64,000 nucleotides of DNA from JBFMFR01 sp040752025 (GCA_040752025.1 JBFMFR010000007.1:1-64000); one strand, 5' to 3'; counted from the first letter of the stretch, positions 33,928-42,627 are shown. Program-made: numbers and translations. The notes: generated from the sequence alone by a model not told the origin.

Positions 33928-35013
33928 ATGCCAGGCTATCGCGTGCTAATTGTTGATGATCAGCGAGATGTGCGGCATATGCTGCGCGCTGGTTTGGCGA
34001 CTCTGAGCGCCGAAATCCAGGTAACCGATGTGCCTTCGGGTGAAGAGGCAATCCTGGTAATTTCGCGCCATCCGATCGATTTGTTGATCAGCGATGTGCG
34101 TTTGCCTGGTATTTCTGGACTGGAGTTAAAAGAGCGCGCCGAAGTTCGCAACCCGGATCTCAAGTTTATTCTGATGACCGGCTTGACTGAACCAAAAACC
34201 AGGCGCGAGGTAGCTAACGCAGGTGCAGATGCATTCTTTTTCAAGCCGGTCGAACTATCGGATTTCCTGGTGGCGGTGGGGGCATGTTTGGGCCTGGAAA
34301 CGGCTGCGCCTGAAGAAATCGTGGAAGAAGCGGTTGAAGAGACCGCTGAACCGCAAGGCCCTGCGGTGTCCGATGATTCTCCACAGAACCTCTCCGTTCG
34401 TTTATCAAGCCTGAGACAGCAAGTACAGGCTACATCTGCGATGATATTGAACGATCGCGGCCAGATTATGGTTCAGGCAGGCGATCTGCCAGCCAGTCTT
34501 AATCAGGATATATTGATCCATTCTTTGATGGCTACTTTTAGCGCCGCTATGAAAGTATCCTACCAGTTAGGGATGAAATCCCCTGGCGATTGGTTGTATT
34601 TTGATGGCCTGGAGTATGATCTTTTCTTGGCGCATGTAGGCCCCACTCTGGGGTTGCTTCTGGTGGTACCCAATAAAGCTCTGGATGACCAGCAAATTTG
34701 GAGATTATTGCGAGACATGCGCAAGGCTGCTCAAGAGCTGTTGTCGATCCTGGCAAAAGTGGGGATACCTGTGGAGTTAGAAGAAAGCGCTTCTCTCGCT
34801 GAAGAGGTCAATGCGTTAGAAGCTGTGGAACCGGTTGAGGATCTTCCCGAGCTGGATGAACTCTTTTCGAAAGCCTCTAAGAAAAAGCTCAAAGACAAAG
34901 ATGTAGATGCTTTTTGGGATACGCTGACAACTGACCAGGCTGAAGGCTTGACCAGGGCGGATGCCATTTCTTATGATCAGGCGCGCCAACTAGGTCTTGC
35001 ACCGGATGAGTGA
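33928..35013 (+). CDS. response-regulator receiver domain fused to a roadblock/LC7-like domain
   Basis: ATG 33928 lies 9 bases after AAGGAG. The receiver domain has D10/D11, the phospho-acceptor D56 (LLISDVRLPG), T84 and K106, so it should be phosphorylatable. After an acidic linker, residues ~155-280 resemble a roadblock/LC7 domain (AMILNDRGQIMVQAGDLP...GLLLVVPNKALDDQQIWRLLRDM), a fold that often partners small GTPases. No DNA-binding domain follows, only a charged tail. It is probably cotranscribed with the ATPase pair. No kinase or GTPase gene is adjacent. Confidence 0.75.
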   Translation: MPGYRVLIVDDQRDVRHMLRAGLATLSAEIQVTDVPSGEEAILVISRHPIDLLISDVRLPGISGLELKERAEVRNPDLKFILMTGLTEPKTRREVANAGADAFFFKPVELSDFLVAVGACLGLETAAPEEIVEEAVEETAEPQGPAVSDDSPQNLSVRLSSLRQQVQATSAMILNDRGQIMVQAGDLPASLNQDILIHSLMATFSAAMKVSYQLGMKSPGDWLYFDGLEYDLFLAHVGPTLGLLLVVPNKALDDQQIWRLLRDMRKAAQELLSILAKVGIPVELEESASLAEEVNALEAVEPVEDLPELDELFSKASKKKLKDKDVDAFWDTLTTDQAEGLTRADAISYDQARQLGLAPDE

Positions 35014-35035
35014 TGCGAGCGAACTAGAAAGGGTA

Positions 35036-35065
35036 TTGCCATTTCTGCCAGTGGCGTGTTACAAT
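35036..35065 (+). promoter_or_regulatory. promoter upstream of tRNA-Gln
   Basis: TTGCCA (35036-35041), an 18-base spacer and TACAAT (35060-35065). Confidence 0.5.
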
Positions 35066-35071
35066 TCGCTC

Positions 35072-35093
35072 TGCCCGCAAGCCGGGCATTTTT
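35072..35093 (+). terminator. terminator-like hairpin between the receiver gene and tRNA-Gln
   Basis: TGCCCG (35072-35077), loop CAAGC, CGGGCA (35083-35088) and five T. It would end the upstream operon, but it also lies at the very start of the transcript from the promoter at 35036-35065. Confidence 0.55.
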
Positions 35094-35114
35094 GTGCCAT
35101 GGGGCACGCTATAC

Positions 35115-35185
35115 TGGGGCGTGGTGCAACGGTAGCACAGCGGACTTTGGATCCGTATATCCTGGTTCGAATCCGGGCGCCCCAG
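35115..35185 (+). tRNA. tRNA-Gln (anticodon TTG)
   Basis: Acceptor arm TGGGGCG (35115-35121) pairs with CGCCCCA (35178-35184) with discriminator G. The anticodon loop is CTTTGGA with anticodon TTG at 35147-35149. The T arm has the loop TTCGAAT between CCTGG and CCGGG. CC but not the final A of CCA is encoded. Confidence 0.93.
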
Positions 35186-35240
35186 CCTGCTATTTGCCTG
35201 GGTGAATTCGTGGTTGACGTTTGTCTTTGAACAAGGGAAT

Positions 35241-35285
35241 GAGCTTCACAATCCTTCGTAAGGAAATGTGATGCTCGTTTTTTTT
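35241..35285 (+). terminator. Rho-independent terminator after tRNA-Gln
   Basis: GAGC-T-TCACA (35241-35250) pairs with TGTGA-T-GCTC (35267-35276) with one mismatch, an inner CCTT/AAGG stem closes the loop, and eight T follow. Confidence 0.85.
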
Positions 35286-35299
35286 ATCAGGAGTGTGAA

Positions 35300-36652
35300 A
35301 TGACGATTACTGCTATTATCCTGGCTGCTGGGCAGGGAACGCGCATGCGCTCCAGCTCTCCAAAGGTTTTACATCAACTCCTTGGGCGCCCTATGCTTCA
35401 GTATTCTTTGGATGCGGCCAGGGCGGTTACCGATTGTGAGCCGATCGTGGTTGTCGGATATGGGGCAGAGAAAGTTCAAGATGTCCTGGGTGAGGCGGCA
35501 CGGTTTGTGATCCAGGAGCCTCAACTCGGCACCGGTCACGCTGTCCAGCAAACCGAGCCGCTTTTGCGTGGGAAGACGGACCTGGTGGTGGTCGGTTTCG
35601 CGGATATGCCTTTGCTTTCAGCAGAGACTTTGCGAGCTGTGATCGACGCCCAGCGCGCACATACTGGCCCGATCACGATGACTACGATCCTGGCTGAGGA
35701 TCCACGTGGTTTTGGCCGGATTATCCGAGATGAACGCGGGCAGGTCCAAGCCATTGTGGAGGAGGCGCAGGCTTCCCCTGAACAATTGTTGATCCACGAA
35801 CTGAATGCCAGTGTTTATTGTTTCCGCGCCGATTGGTTATGGGGTGCCTTACGCCGCGTTCCGCTATCGCCGAAAGGCGAATATTACTTAACGGATGTGG
35901 TGGGGATTGCTGTGTCGGATGGTTTGTCGGTGCAGGCGTTGCTTTTACAGGATCCCGAGGAAGCGATTGGCATCAACACGCGAGTGCACCTGGCTGAAGC
36001 AGAAGCGTTATTGCGAAATCGAATCAATCAACGATGGATGCTTGCTGGTGTAACACTGATTGATCCGGCCAGTACATATATCGAACCTGGGGTCACAATT
36101 GGCCAGGATACCATTATCTGGCCGAATACCTACCTGCAAGGGAATACGACGGTTGGGGCAGACTGTATTCTGGGGCCCAATACGATTGTCCGTAATACCC
36201 ACATCGGTGATCGATGTAAGGTGTTCTCGTCGGTTTTGGAGGGGGCAGTTATAGATGACCACGTGGACATTGGACCATTTGCGCATCTGCGCAAAGGCGC
36301 GCACCTGGCGAGTGGCGTGCATATGGGTAACTTTGGCGAGGTCAAAAACTCTTATTTGGGTCCGGGCACAAAGATGGGGCATTTTTCTTACATCGGCGAC
36401 GCCAATATTGGTTCAGAGGTTAATATCGGGGCAGGTACGATCACTTGTAATTACGATGGTGAGAAGAAGAATCCCACCGAAATTGGCGCTGGAGTCTTTA
36501 TCGGCAGTGATACGATGTTGGTAGCGCCTGTCAAGTTGGGCATAGGGGCGCGCACCGGGGCAGGTTCTGTGGTAACCAAAGATGTAAAGGATCATACTTT
36601 GGTTGTGGGCGTTCCGGCCCGTCCTATACGGAGATTGGAGAAGCGTGACTGA
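35300..36652 (+). CDS. glmU: bifunctional GlcN-1-P acetyltransferase / GlcNAc-1-P uridylyltransferase
   Basis: 450 residues, the normal GlmU length. The N-terminal uridylyltransferase has LAAGQGTRMRSSSPKVLH and the C-terminal half is a left-handed beta-helix of hexapeptide repeats (NTYLQGNTTVGADCILGPN) with the acetyltransferase signature NIGAGTITCNYDG. It makes UDP-GlcNAc for peptidoglycan in the cytoplasm. AGGAG lies 5 bases before ATG 35300. The stop overlaps the next gene by 8 bases. Confidence 0.96.
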   Translation: MTITAIILAAGQGTRMRSSSPKVLHQLLGRPMLQYSLDAARAVTDCEPIVVVGYGAEKVQDVLGEAARFVIQEPQLGTGHAVQQTEPLLRGKTDLVVVGFADMPLLSAETLRAVIDAQRAHTGPITMTTILAEDPRGFGRIIRDERGQVQAIVEEAQASPEQLLIHELNASVYCFRADWLWGALRRVPLSPKGEYYLTDVVGIAVSDGLSVQALLLQDPEEAIGINTRVHLAEAEALLRNRINQRWMLAGVTLIDPASTYIEPGVTIGQDTIIWPNTYLQGNTTVGADCILGPNTIVRNTHIGDRCKVFSSVLEGAVIDDHVDIGPFAHLRKGAHLASGVHMGNFGEVKNSYLGPGTKMGHFSYIGDANIGSEVNIGAGTITCNYDGEKKNPTEIGAGVFIGSDTMLVAPVKLGIGARTGAGSVVTKDVKDHTLVVGVPARPIRRLEKRD

Positions 36653-37916
36653 TATTCTTTATATTACCATTGGCATTTTCTTGCTGTTAATCTTTGATTC
36701 GATTCTGGTGGCGGCTCGCTCGGGATTTCTACAGACAAGTTACGCGCGTTTGCTGGCGATGCGCGAACAGGCTGAGCCCGGAGTTCAAAGAGTTGTAAAA
36801 CTTTTGCCGGCTTTGAGCCGCTTGCGCGCCAGCTTGAGTTTGACTTTGGTGCTGACGCGCTTTTCATTAGCCGGGTTATTTTTGTTGTTGTTGGCAAGCT
36901 TACCGGTCTTGCTGCCAGGCATTGTTCAGGCGATTGCCTTGTTGGTCTCGGCCATGCTGCTGTTTGGGGTGGAATGGTCAGTGGAGAGTGCAGTTTCTCA
37001 TAATCCTGAATTATGGGTAGTGCGGTTGGCTACTTTTGTCCAGGTGTTGATGGTGGTCACTTCAATCCTGTTATTGCCCTTATCTGCTTCTCGGGATATG
37101 CCAGGTGCCAGTGACAATTCAAATGTGGTGACAGAGGATGATGTCAAAACATTGTTGGGGGCAGGCGAAGAAGAGGGCATCTTTGCTCAGGATGAACGGC
37201 GTATGATTTTTTCGATTTTTGAATTGGGGGATACATTGGCGCGAGAGATTATGGTGCCGCGTATTGATATGTTGGCCCTGGATGTAAATACCCCATTGGC
37301 AGATGGAGTGGACGCGTTATTGAAGTCGGGACATTCGCGCGTGCCCGTTTACGAGGAATCGGCTGATCATACCTTAGGGTTGTTGTACGCCAAAGACTTG
37401 CTACGGGTATGGCGCGAAGGCGGGCAACTGGAATCCCTGCGTTCTTTACTCCGCCCGGCGTATTTTGTGCCAGAGGCCAAAAAAGTGGATGAATTATTGA
37501 CCGAGATGCAGAGCCAGCGAATCCATATGGCGATTGTGGTCGATGAATATGGCGGTGTGGCGGGTCTGGTGACGATGGAGGATATCGTAGAGGAAATTGT
37601 TGGTGAGATACAGGATGAATATGATCAGGGAGAAGAAGCGCCTTACCAGGAATTAAAAGATGGGGATTATCTTTTTCTCGGTCGTATCGATCTCGATGAT
37701 TTCAACGAAACCATGGGAAGCGACCTTCCTAAGGAGGATGCCGATACCCTGGGTGGATACATTTACAGCCGCCTGGGGCGTGTGCCTACTGTAGGTGAAA
37801 CTGTGCGCAAAGACAATTTACTGCTGACGGTCGAGCAAGTCAGCGCGCGGCGCATTCGTAAAGTGCGTGCCAGTTGGCATGTACTTGATGCCCAAGATAA
37901 TACAGAAGGGAAATAA
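36645..37916 (+). CDS. CNNM/CorC/HlyC-family membrane protein with CBS pair
   Basis: GTG 36645 (VTDILYITIGIFLL) lies behind GGAG and overlaps the glmU stop; the longer upstream frame lies inside glmU. ~423 residues: an N-terminal DUF21 membrane domain of four hydrophobic segments, a CBS pair (REIMVPRIDMLALDVN, RIHMAIVVDEYGGVAGLVTMEDIVEEIVGEI) and a C-terminal CorC_HlyC domain. Relatives move or sense Mg2+/Co2+; the older name haemolysin is misleading. Confidence 0.88.
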   Translation: MTDILYITIGIFLLLIFDSILVAARSGFLQTSYARLLAMREQAEPGVQRVVKLLPALSRLRASLSLTLVLTRFSLAGLFLLLLASLPVLLPGIVQAIALLVSAMLLFGVEWSVESAVSHNPELWVVRLATFVQVLMVVTSILLLPLSASRDMPGASDNSNVVTEDDVKTLLGAGEEEGIFAQDERRMIFSIFELGDTLAREIMVPRIDMLALDVNTPLADGVDALLKSGHSRVPVYEESADHTLGLLYAKDLLRVWREGGQLESLRSLLRPAYFVPEAKKVDELLTEMQSQRIHMAIVVDEYGGVAGLVTMEDIVEEIVGEIQDEYDQGEEAPYQELKDGDYLFLGRIDLDDFNETMGSDLPKEDADTLGGYIYSRLGRVPTVGETVRKDNLLLTVEQVSARRIRKVRASWHVLDAQDNTEGK

Positions 37917-37917
37917 A

Positions 37918-38331
37918 ATGCTAACCGATGAGCAAAAAGAACTGTTGATCCAGTCTGCCCTGGAGGCGCGTCAGTGGGCCTATGCGCCTTATTCGCAATA
38001 TCAGGTCGGCGCGGCTCTTTTGACTGCATCTGGACGTATCTACGATGGGGTAAATATAGAAAACGCGGCTTATCCAACAGGGATATGTGCCGAGCGAGTG
38101 GCTGTCTTCAAGGCGGTTTCAGAAGGGGAGCGCCATTTTGTGGCAATTGCGGTGGTTACATCCAATGGCGGTACACCCTGCGGCTCTTGCCGTCAGGTGC
38201 TGGCTGAGTTTGGTTTGGATACCCTGGTTTTGATTGCTGACGGACAGGGACGCATCTTGCAGGAAGCGAGCCTGGCGGATTTATTACCAGGGGCTTTCGG
38301 CCGTGAAGATCTATTGCGTGATGCGGCGTAG
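37918..38331 (+). CDS. cdd: cytidine deaminase
   Basis: 137 residues from ATG 37918, one base after the previous stop. Zinc-site motifs are C57-A-E59 and P-C88-G-S-C91, with the family pattern NIENAAYPTGICAER. It deaminates cytidine and deoxycytidine for pyrimidine salvage, which fits the nucleoside transporter about 3 kb downstream. It is the last gene of the glmU operon. Confidence 0.95.
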   Translation: MLTDEQKELLIQSALEARQWAYAPYSQYQVGAALLTASGRIYDGVNIENAAYPTGICAERVAVFKAVSEGERHFVAIAVVTSNGGTPCGSCRQVLAEFGLDTLVLIADGQGRILQEASLADLLPGAFGREDLLRDAA

Positions 38332-38379
38332 TCCCCAATAGGAGAATTCTTCCGTATAGGGCAATTGGATGGCCTGGCG

Positions 38380-39591
38380 TTACGGGGGGGCAGATGTGGG
38401 TGTGAAAGCCGGGGTTGGCGTAATGAGCGCTACTAGAGACTGAACGATCCATCCCTGGGTGCCATCTGGCGCGACCATGCGCACCCACATGATCCCGTCT
38501 ATCTCAGCGGTTTCGGGTAGCAAGATGACCTGCGTATTGTTGGTGAGAAAGCCGATCGTCTCGCCACCTGGTTCGGAACGGATGCGCACCCCTTCGGTGG
38601 AATCGGTCTTGATCTGGGCCAGGATGGGCGTAGGGGTCAGTGTAAGGGTCTGCGTGGGCGTCAGGGTAGGTGTATAGGTGGCAGTGGGTGTAAAAGTGGC
38701 GGTTGGCGGCACCGGGGTGAGTGTAAGGGTAGCTGTGAGTGTGGGCGTCAGGGTTGGGGTGGGTGTTGTGGTGGGCAGACCCAGGCGCGCTCCGACTACA
38801 GCGCCAGCTCCGCTGAATCCAATTAATAGAAGTATGCCCATCAACGTGATTGCGCCACTGAGTGTGTAGCCGAACAGAGTCAAAGGGCGATAGCCCATGA
38901 TTGCCAAGGTCAGCGCTCCCAACAATGTGCTCCACGCCAGGTGTAAGGCAAACACAACCAGACCGTCGGGCCAAAGATGTGGGATGCGTGCTCCCAGGCC
39001 AAAACCAGCTGCTACCAGGGGTAGATATAGTTCGTAAGCCAGTGCAACGCTGGGGAAGAGGGCGTTCAATCGATATTTATCCTGACCGGCGCGCACCATG
39101 CCTGCGTTGGTCAGGATGGCGCTGATCGCCAGCACCAGGAAATTAGACCAGGAGAGTTGTGTGAATGAATAAGCCAGGCTGGGATCCAATGGAAGGCGGG
39201 CCTGTGCCAGGTTGCCAGTTGCTAAAGCAGATAAGAAAACCAGCAGGCAGCCGATCAACAAACCTGCCAGGCCGCGCGAGAAGAGGCGTGCGGAACTGAT
39301 AACCGTACCCAAGGAAATGCCTATTGCTGGAGCCATCAAAGGCGCCAGCACGGCTCCCAAAACGAGCATGGCAGGGGCATCCATAACCAGGCCAATGCTC
39401 ATGATGATTCCTGATATGAGAGATAGGACAAAGAAATCGTAGGAAGGTGAAGCACGATGGACTAGCTGATCCAGGAAGGCGGCGCGCTCATCGGCGTCTA
39501 AGGGTACCAGCAAACGCCGTGCTCTACGGCGGCGGGCCGGGGGCAAATTATCGGGATCGTCAGGGATGTACTCGGTATCTGGGAAGCTCAT
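38380..39591 (-). CDS. DUF389 membrane protein with Pro/Thr linker and C-terminal SH3-like domain
   Basis: 403 residues. An Arg-rich cytoplasmic start leads to a DUF389 (TIGR00341-type) membrane domain of about seven helices (FFVLSLISGIIMSIGLVMDAPAMLVLG). A linker of Thr-Pro repeats (TPTLTPTLTATLTLTP) follows, then an SH3-type domain (GVRIRSEPGGETIGFL...GTQGWIVQSLV) of the kind that binds cell wall. The SH3 fusion implies an outer C-terminus. Function unknown. Its start overlaps the HAD gene stop by 4 bases. Confidence 0.75.
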   Translation of the reverse strand: MSFPDTEYIPDDPDNLPPARRRRARRLLVPLDADERAAFLDQLVHRASPSYDFFVLSLISGIIMSIGLVMDAPAMLVLGAVLAPLMAPAIGISLGTVISSARLFSRGLAGLLIGCLLVFLSALATGNLAQARLPLDPSLAYSFTQLSWSNFLVLAISAILTNAGMVRAGQDKYRLNALFPSVALAYELYLPLVAAGFGLGARIPHLWPDGLVVFALHLAWSTLLGALTLAIMGYRPLTLFGYTLSGAITLMGILLLIGFSGAGAVVGARLGLPTTTPTPTLTPTLTATLTLTPVPPTATFTPTATYTPTLTPTQTLTLTPTPILAQIKTDSTEGVRIRSEPGGETIGFLTNNTQVILLPETAEIDGIMWVRMVAPDGTQGWIVQSLVALITPTPAFTPTSAPP

Positions 39592-40058
39592 TTGCGCAAC
39601 GAGGCTACAATCCGCAAGGGTTTCTCGAAAAGTTCCAGGGCGGTAAAAATATCTGGAAGCACCAGATCGGCTGCTAACAGCGTTTCGATGGCAGTGCCTT
39701 CCGTCGAAAGCACGCAGATCCCTAATCCAGCGGCTTTCAACATGGCGGCATCGTTTGCGCCCTGACCGATGGCCACAACATGTTCAGCCCCCAGGCGTTG
39801 AACATACTCAGCCTTTTGGCGGCCCTCTTCGCCAGGCTGGATGCGCACGGCCTGTAGATTGAGCAGCATGTCGATGGTCGCCTGCCGGCCGTGAGTATCG
39901 GCGGTAAGCAGGTGGATTTCTAACCGGTCGCGTAATTGATTGATGAGGCGCGACAGGCCTTCGTGAAGCTGGCCGTCAACGGCCAGTGTGCCATTTACGT
40001 CGCTGACCAGATGTTCGAGTTGCAGCAAGCCTTTTCCGGGAATACTGAGTTCGATCAT
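39588..40058 (-). CDS. soluble P-type-ATPase-like HAD phosphatase
   Basis: 156 residues with HAD motif I D20-V-N-G-T, motif II LLTADTHG, a conserved Lys in EGRQKAEYV and motif III GQGANDAAML. The second motif-I residue is Asn, not the Asp usual in phosphatases, as in the P-type ATPase phosphorylation domain (DKTGT). Small soluble relatives are annotated as P-type-ATPase-like hydrolases of unknown substrate. It is translated before, and coupled to, the DUF389-SH3 protein. Confidence 0.75.
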   Translation of the reverse strand: MIELSIPGKGLLQLEHLVSDVNGTLAVDGQLHEGLSRLINQLRDRLEIHLLTADTHGRQATIDMLLNLQAVRIQPGEEGRQKAEYVQRLGAEHVVAIGQGANDAAMLKAAGLGICVLSTEGTAIETLLAADLVLPDIFTALELFEKPLRIVASLRK

Positions 40059-40064
40059 AGGACT

Positions 40065-40070
40065 ATTATA
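40065..40070 (-). promoter_or_regulatory. -10 box of the HAD gene
   Basis: TATAAT on the minus strand ends 6 bases from ATG 40058, so the mRNA would be leaderless or nearly so. The -35 box is weak. Confidence 0.4.
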
Positions 40071-40139
40071 ACCTTTTCATCTCGAGTAAAATAGGTAACA
40101 TTGCTTGTCGCACTTGAATCTGTTCATTGGAGAGGGTTT

Positions 40140-41234
40140 GTGTTTGCTTATCTTGCAGGTCATAAAGGATCATTTTGGCGATTCTGTCTGATTCTGATTG
40201 TCATGAGTATCGGTTTCATGGCATGTGGAAAGCCAGCGGCAACGCCGGCGCTAACTGACCAACCCGTTGCATCGATTGTGCCAGGTGAAACACCCGCGCC
40301 ACCGGCGACAGAAACTACATTGCCTACGCCAACAGCTCAACCCCCTCTGGCGATTTTGTTAGCGACGCCGGGGGCAGACTCAGCACAGGTTGCCCTTGTG
40401 CAGCCTGTGTTGAGTGAATTGGCTGCACAAGACGGCTGGCGTTTTGAATCCAGAGCGGATCTGCCTGCGAATGCTATTGAGGAGGGGATAATGCTGGTGG
40501 TCGTGATGATGCCAGATCCAGGTGTGGCGGAACTGGCTGCTCAATATCCTGAAATTCAGTTTTTAGCAGCAGGTATTCCGGATGTGCCGGCTTCAGCCAA
40601 CCTGAGCCTGATTTCCCCTCTGGGAGACCGCCCGGACCGGCAGGGTTTCCTGGCTGGTTACCTGGCGGCGGTGATTACTCAAGACTGGCGCGTGGGTGTG
40701 ATTAGCCTGCCGGATACGCCGGCGGGGATGGCCGCGCGGCAAGGGTTCTTAAACGGGGTGGTTTTTTATTGCGGCTTATGTCGCCCAGTTTACCCGCCTT
40801 TTTATCAATATCCATTGTATGCAGAGATACCCGCAGGTGCAGATCAGGCTGAACAGCAGGCGATCGCTAACACGCTGATTGAAAGCGAAGTTGAAACGGT
40901 TTATGTTTACCCCGAAGCGGGCGATGAGGGTTTATTGGCTTTTCTGGCGCAAGCCGGAGTCAACATCATTGGCGGGATCACACCTCCGGATGGGTTGAGC
41001 GATCATTGGGTGGCTTCTGTATATCCTGATTGGGCCGCAGCGATACGACTGGCCTGGTCGCAACTTGTTTCAGGGCAAACCGGATTCGTGTTAGATGTGC
41101 CTGTGATGCTGACCGATCGGAATGATGCGCTTTTTAGCCCGGGCCGGCAGCGCCTGGTCGAAAAAACTTTGACAGAACTATCGGATGGCTTTATTGACAC
41201 GGGTGTCGATCCACAAACTGGCGCTCCGCGTTGA
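40140..41234 (+). CDS. BMP-like lipoprotein (diverged solute-binding protein)
   Basis: GTG 40140 lies 7 bases behind GGAG and opens a lipoprotein signal ending SIGFMAC; earlier in-frame codons would put too long a stretch before the signal. ~364 residues with a Pro/Thr linker and a type-1 periplasmic-binding fold (AILLATPGADSAQVALVQPVL, DRQGFLAGYLAAVIT, VETVYVYPEAGDEGLLAFL). QGFLAGYLAA matches the BMP family to which the next gene belongs, but the two are clearly diverged. It may be a second binding protein for the same transporter or a sensor. Confidence 0.7.
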   Translation: MFAYLAGHKGSFWRFCLILIVMSIGFMACGKPAATPALTDQPVASIVPGETPAPPATETTLPTPTAQPPLAILLATPGADSAQVALVQPVLSELAAQDGWRFESRADLPANAIEEGIMLVVVMMPDPGVAELAAQYPEIQFLAAGIPDVPASANLSLISPLGDRPDRQGFLAGYLAAVITQDWRVGVISLPDTPAGMAARQGFLNGVVFYCGLCRPVYPPFYQYPLYAEIPAGADQAEQQAIANTLIESEVETVYVYPEAGDEGLLAFLAQAGVNIIGGITPPDGLSDHWVASVYPDWAAAIRLAWSQLVSGQTGFVLDVPVMLTDRNDALFSPGRQRLVEKTLTELSDGFIDTGVDPQTGAPR

Positions 41235-41263
41235 TTTGTGCTGAAGATGTGAAGAATTACACA

Positions 41264-41292
41264 TTGTCGCCTGTTATTTTTCGTGTTAAACT
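41264..41292 (+). promoter_or_regulatory. promoter of the BMP nucleoside-transport operon
   Basis: TTGTCG (41264-41269), a 17-base spacer and TAAACT (41287-41292). The leader would be about 200 bases and includes the distal SD-like element. No gene is seen in 41235-41503. Confidence 0.45.
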
Positions 41293-41406
41293 TAAGGCAT
41301 GCTGGTGGTCGGAAAAATAGCGATACAAAGCTTAGTAATACGGATACAAACGGGGCTTTTACTCGTTGGCCCTGATGTAGTGGATTACCACCTGCGAGAT
41401 GATGAG

Positions 41407-41417
41407 TAAGGAGGTGA
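41407..41417 (+). promoter_or_regulatory. distal Shine-Dalgarno-like element of the BMP binding protein
   Basis: TAAGGAGGTGA, nearly the full complement of the 16S 3' end, lies 86 bases before ATG 41504. That start has its own GGAGGAGAG site. Confidence 0.45.
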
Positions 41418-41503
41418 CGGATCATCCATTTTCCCCTGTGAAAAATGTTCCACGAATAGTTCTATTTTGAAAACTCTACTAATCTTTCGGAGGAGAGACC
41501 CAA

Positions 41504-42541
41504 ATGTCGAAAAAACTGTATATACTCGTTGCGGGGATTATGATTGCCTCGATGTTGCTTTCAGCTTGCGCGCCCAAGGGAGAGGAGAAAGTTGATTGCT
41601 CTAAGGCTGATGTTTTCTGCGTTGGCCTGGTTACGGATGTTGGTAAGATCGATGATAAATCGTTCAACCAATCCACCTGGGAAGGCGTCCAGCGCGCTGA
41701 GAAAGAATTGGGCGCTAAGGTTCAGTACATCGAAACAACCGACCCCAAGGATTACGAGAAGAACATCGCCACGTTTGCCGATGAAAACTATGACGTGATC
41801 GTGACCGTAGGCTTTGCCCTGGGCGAAGCCACTATTGCAGCCGGGAAGAAATACCCGAACGTCAAGTTCATCGGCGTCGACCAGTTCCAGGCGGAAGTGA
41901 CCCCCAATGTGGTTGGCTTGAGCTTCCCAGAAGATCAGGCAGGCTTCCTGGTTGGCGCTCTGGCGGCACAAATGAGCAAGACTGGCAAGATCGGCTCTGT
42001 GTGTGGCACCGACGCGGTTCCCCCGGTCTGGCGCTTTGGCGAGGGCTATCGCGCGGGCGCTCTGTACATCAACCCCAATATCGAAGTTAACGTGGTTTAC
42101 CACAATGATGTCGGTTTCGACAAAACCTTCACCGATCCCGAGTGGGGCAAAACCACGGCGATCTCGATGATCGACAAGGGTGTGGATGTGATCTTCGGCG
42201 CCGGCGGCAAGACCGGTAACGGCGCCCTCTTGGGCGCGGCGGAGAAGGGCGTTTACGCTATCGGCGTTGACACCGACCAGTACTTCACCGTTCCGGAAGC
42301 GCAGAAGGTGCTGCTTTCCAGCGCCATGAAGCTGCTGACCCCTGGCACTTTCGATCTGATCAAGATGGCTAAAGAGGGCAGCTTCCCGAGCGGCAACTAC
42401 AACGGCCAGGCTGGCTACGCTCCGTTCCACGACCTGGACAGCCAGGTGCCGGCTGATGTCAAGGCCAAGATGGAAGAAATCGATAAGGCTTTGAAGGACG
42501 GCTCGCTGCAGACCAATGTCGCACCCGCCAAACCTGGATAA
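41504..42541 (+). CDS. BMP-family nucleoside-binding lipoprotein
   Basis: 345 residues. The lipoprotein signal ends LLSAC. The BMP family pattern is clear: VGLVTDVGKIDDKSFNQSTWEG, FIGVDQFQ, QAGFLVGALAA and VFGAGGKTGNGAL. BMP proteins such as PnrA/BmpA bind purine nucleosides. Two permeases and a double ATPase follow, the complete set of a nucleoside transporter of the YufNOPQ/NupNOPQ type. A terminator-like hairpin separates it from the permeases, and its codon use suggests high expression. Confidence 0.93.
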   Translation: MSKKLYILVAGIMIASMLLSACAPKGEEKVDCSKADVFCVGLVTDVGKIDDKSFNQSTWEGVQRAEKELGAKVQYIETTDPKDYEKNIATFADENYDVIVTVGFALGEATIAAGKKYPNVKFIGVDQFQAEVTPNVVGLSFPEDQAGFLVGALAAQMSKTGKIGSVCGTDAVPPVWRFGEGYRAGALYINPNIEVNVVYHNDVGFDKTFTDPEWGKTTAISMIDKGVDVIFGAGGKTGNGALLGAAEKGVYAIGVDTDQYFTVPEAQKVLLSSAMKLLTPGTFDLIKMAKEGSFPSGNYNGQAGYAPFHDLDSQVPADVKAKMEEIDKALKDGSLQTNVAPAKPG

Positions 42542-42568
42542 ATCAATCGCTCGCTTATAGATTACGGA

Positions 42569-42601
42569 GGGGAAAGAGGCAACTCCTCTTTCCCCTTTTT
42601 T
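42569..42601 (+). terminator. terminator/attenuator between the BMP gene and its permeases
   Basis: 11-base perfect arms (42569-42579 and 42585-42595) around CAACT, followed by six T. It should end most transcripts after the binding-protein gene and let a fraction continue into the permeases. Confidence 0.8.
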
Positions 42602-42627
42602 GCATCATGCTGGTTGTGGAGTAATCC

